Assembly: GCA_900754805.1 (NCBI GenBank)
Contig: CAAEEE010000204.1
Location: 1-7,235 of the forward strand
Length of the DNA stretch: 7,235 bases
Reading direction: 5' to 3'
From: Clostridia bacterium
GTDB taxonomy: Bacteria; Bacillota; Clostridia; Peptostreptococcales; Anaerovoracaceae
This document shows, piece by piece, positions 6,975-7,235 of the stretch (position 1 is the stretch's first letter; every line of letters begins with the position of its first letter). A model generated the notes under the pieces. The model was not told where the DNA came from. It did not search any database and saw nothing but the letters and a program-made list of their open reading frames with translations. Position numbers and translations under genes: made by a program.

Positions 6975-6999
6975 AACTAGTTCCATTTTGGAACTAGTT
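6975..6999. repeat. Perfect 11-bp inverted repeat near the HipB-like gene
   Basis: AACTAGTTCCA (6975-6985) and its exact complement (6989-6999) are separated by TTT. Each arm contains the self-complementary hexamer ACTAGT, so GAACTAGTT also occurs as a direct repeat (6974-6982, 6991-6999). No T-tract follows on either strand within a few bases, so it is a poor terminator. It lies 18 bases beyond the end of the HipB-like gene. It could be a protein-binding site or an mRNA 3' structure; nothing decides between them. Confidence 0.6.
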
Positions 7000-7017
7000 G
7001 GTTCTCGCTCTAACCAT

Positions 7018-7233
7018 TTATACATCATCCTCCTGCTTTCGTTTTGCTGCGGGCACGGCTTCTGCGCCAAACATAGACAAAGCTTGATTTACCTTATCAA
7101 GTCGAACAGTCTCCTTACCCTGTTCTAATTCTCTGACAAACCGCAGTCCCAACCCGGCGCACATGGCAAATTCTTCTTGTGTAAGCCCCGCTTTTTTTCG
7201 TTGTTCTTTAATATACTGTCCGATTGTGTTCAT
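7018..7233 (-). CDS. HipB-like (y4mF-type) helix-turn-helix transcriptional regulator
   Basis: A 71-residue XRE-family DNA-binding protein, complete but with its start only two bases from the window edge, so its ribosome site and promoter are not seen. The helix-turn-helix covers about residues 5-56: IGQYIKEQRKKAGLTQEEFAMCAGLGLRFVRELEQGK, with the recognition helix near 29-38, then VRLDKVNQALSMFG. The LRFVRELEQGK...RLDKVNQAL pattern is typical of HipB antitoxins and y4mF-type regulators, which repress their own operon and usually precede hipA-like kinase genes. A charged tail (AAKRKQEDDV) follows. Here the downstream side (6913-7017) has no hipA, only two inverted repeats and the convergent anti-sigma gene. 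Either the partner is upstream, outside the window, or the regulator is solitary. Role as an antitoxin is therefore unproven. Confidence 0.88.
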   Translation of the reverse strand: MNTIGQYIKEQRKKAGLTQEEFAMCAGLGLRFVRELEQGKETVRLDKVNQALSMFGAEAVPAAKRKQEDDV

Positions 7234-7235
7234 AC

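Noticed and set aside
1..7235. tRNA/rRNA genes, CRISPR arrays, riboswitches, transposase genes
   Set aside because: No spaced repeat array, cloverleaf, conserved RNA element or transposase motif was seen on either strand.

Overview
The window looks like chromosomal DNA from a low-to-moderate GC Gram-positive bacterium, most likely a member of the Clostridia. This is an inference from several things: strong AGGAGG-type ribosome binding sites, TATAAT-like promoters, intrinsic terminators, a bacterial GlnRS, two ECF sigma/anti-sigma pairs, and an AAA-ATPase/PD-(D/E)XK protein of a type often multiplied in gut anaerobes. No marker here fixes the genus. Six genes lie on the + strand and one on the - strand.

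Layout. (1) 30-1661 is a complete glutaminyl-tRNA synthetase gene (glnS), closed by a strong intrinsic terminator at 1709-1757. (2) 1819-3355 is a two-gene operon: an ECF-type sigma factor overlapping by 8 bases a membrane protein that looks like an anti-sigma factor of the Sigma_reg_N/Sigma_reg_C (YhdL-like) type. (3) 3512-5212 encodes a stand-alone AAA-ATPase-like protein with a C-terminal PD-(D/E)XK nuclease-like domain. It has its own candidate promoter, a hairpin-bearing leader and a terminator at 5264-5292, and a 17-base near-identical direct repeat lies on each side of it. (4) 5357-6912 is a second ECF sigma/anti-sigma operon, joined by an ATGA overlap; this anti-sigma factor is the zinc-finger (zf-HC2/ZAS) kind with one membrane span. 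(5) 6913-7017 is a short convergent intergenic region with a 15-bp hairpin that could stop transcription from both sides and a separate perfect 11-bp inverted repeat. (6) 7018-7233 (-) is a small HipB-like (y4mF-type) helix-turn-helix protein with no hipA gene downstream.

How they work together. glnS is housekeeping and probably unrelated to the rest. Each sigma/anti-sigma pair is a self-contained envelope-signal switch: the membrane protein holds the sigma factor until an outside cue releases it. The targets cannot be read from the window, apart from a possible autoregulatory promoter before the second sigma gene. The ATPase/nuclease protein sits between the two switches, and its role is unknown. 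No clearly new system is evident. The points most worth checking are the repeat-flanked ATPase gene, the paired but architecturally different sigma switches, the inverted repeats, and the HipB-like gene without a visible partner.
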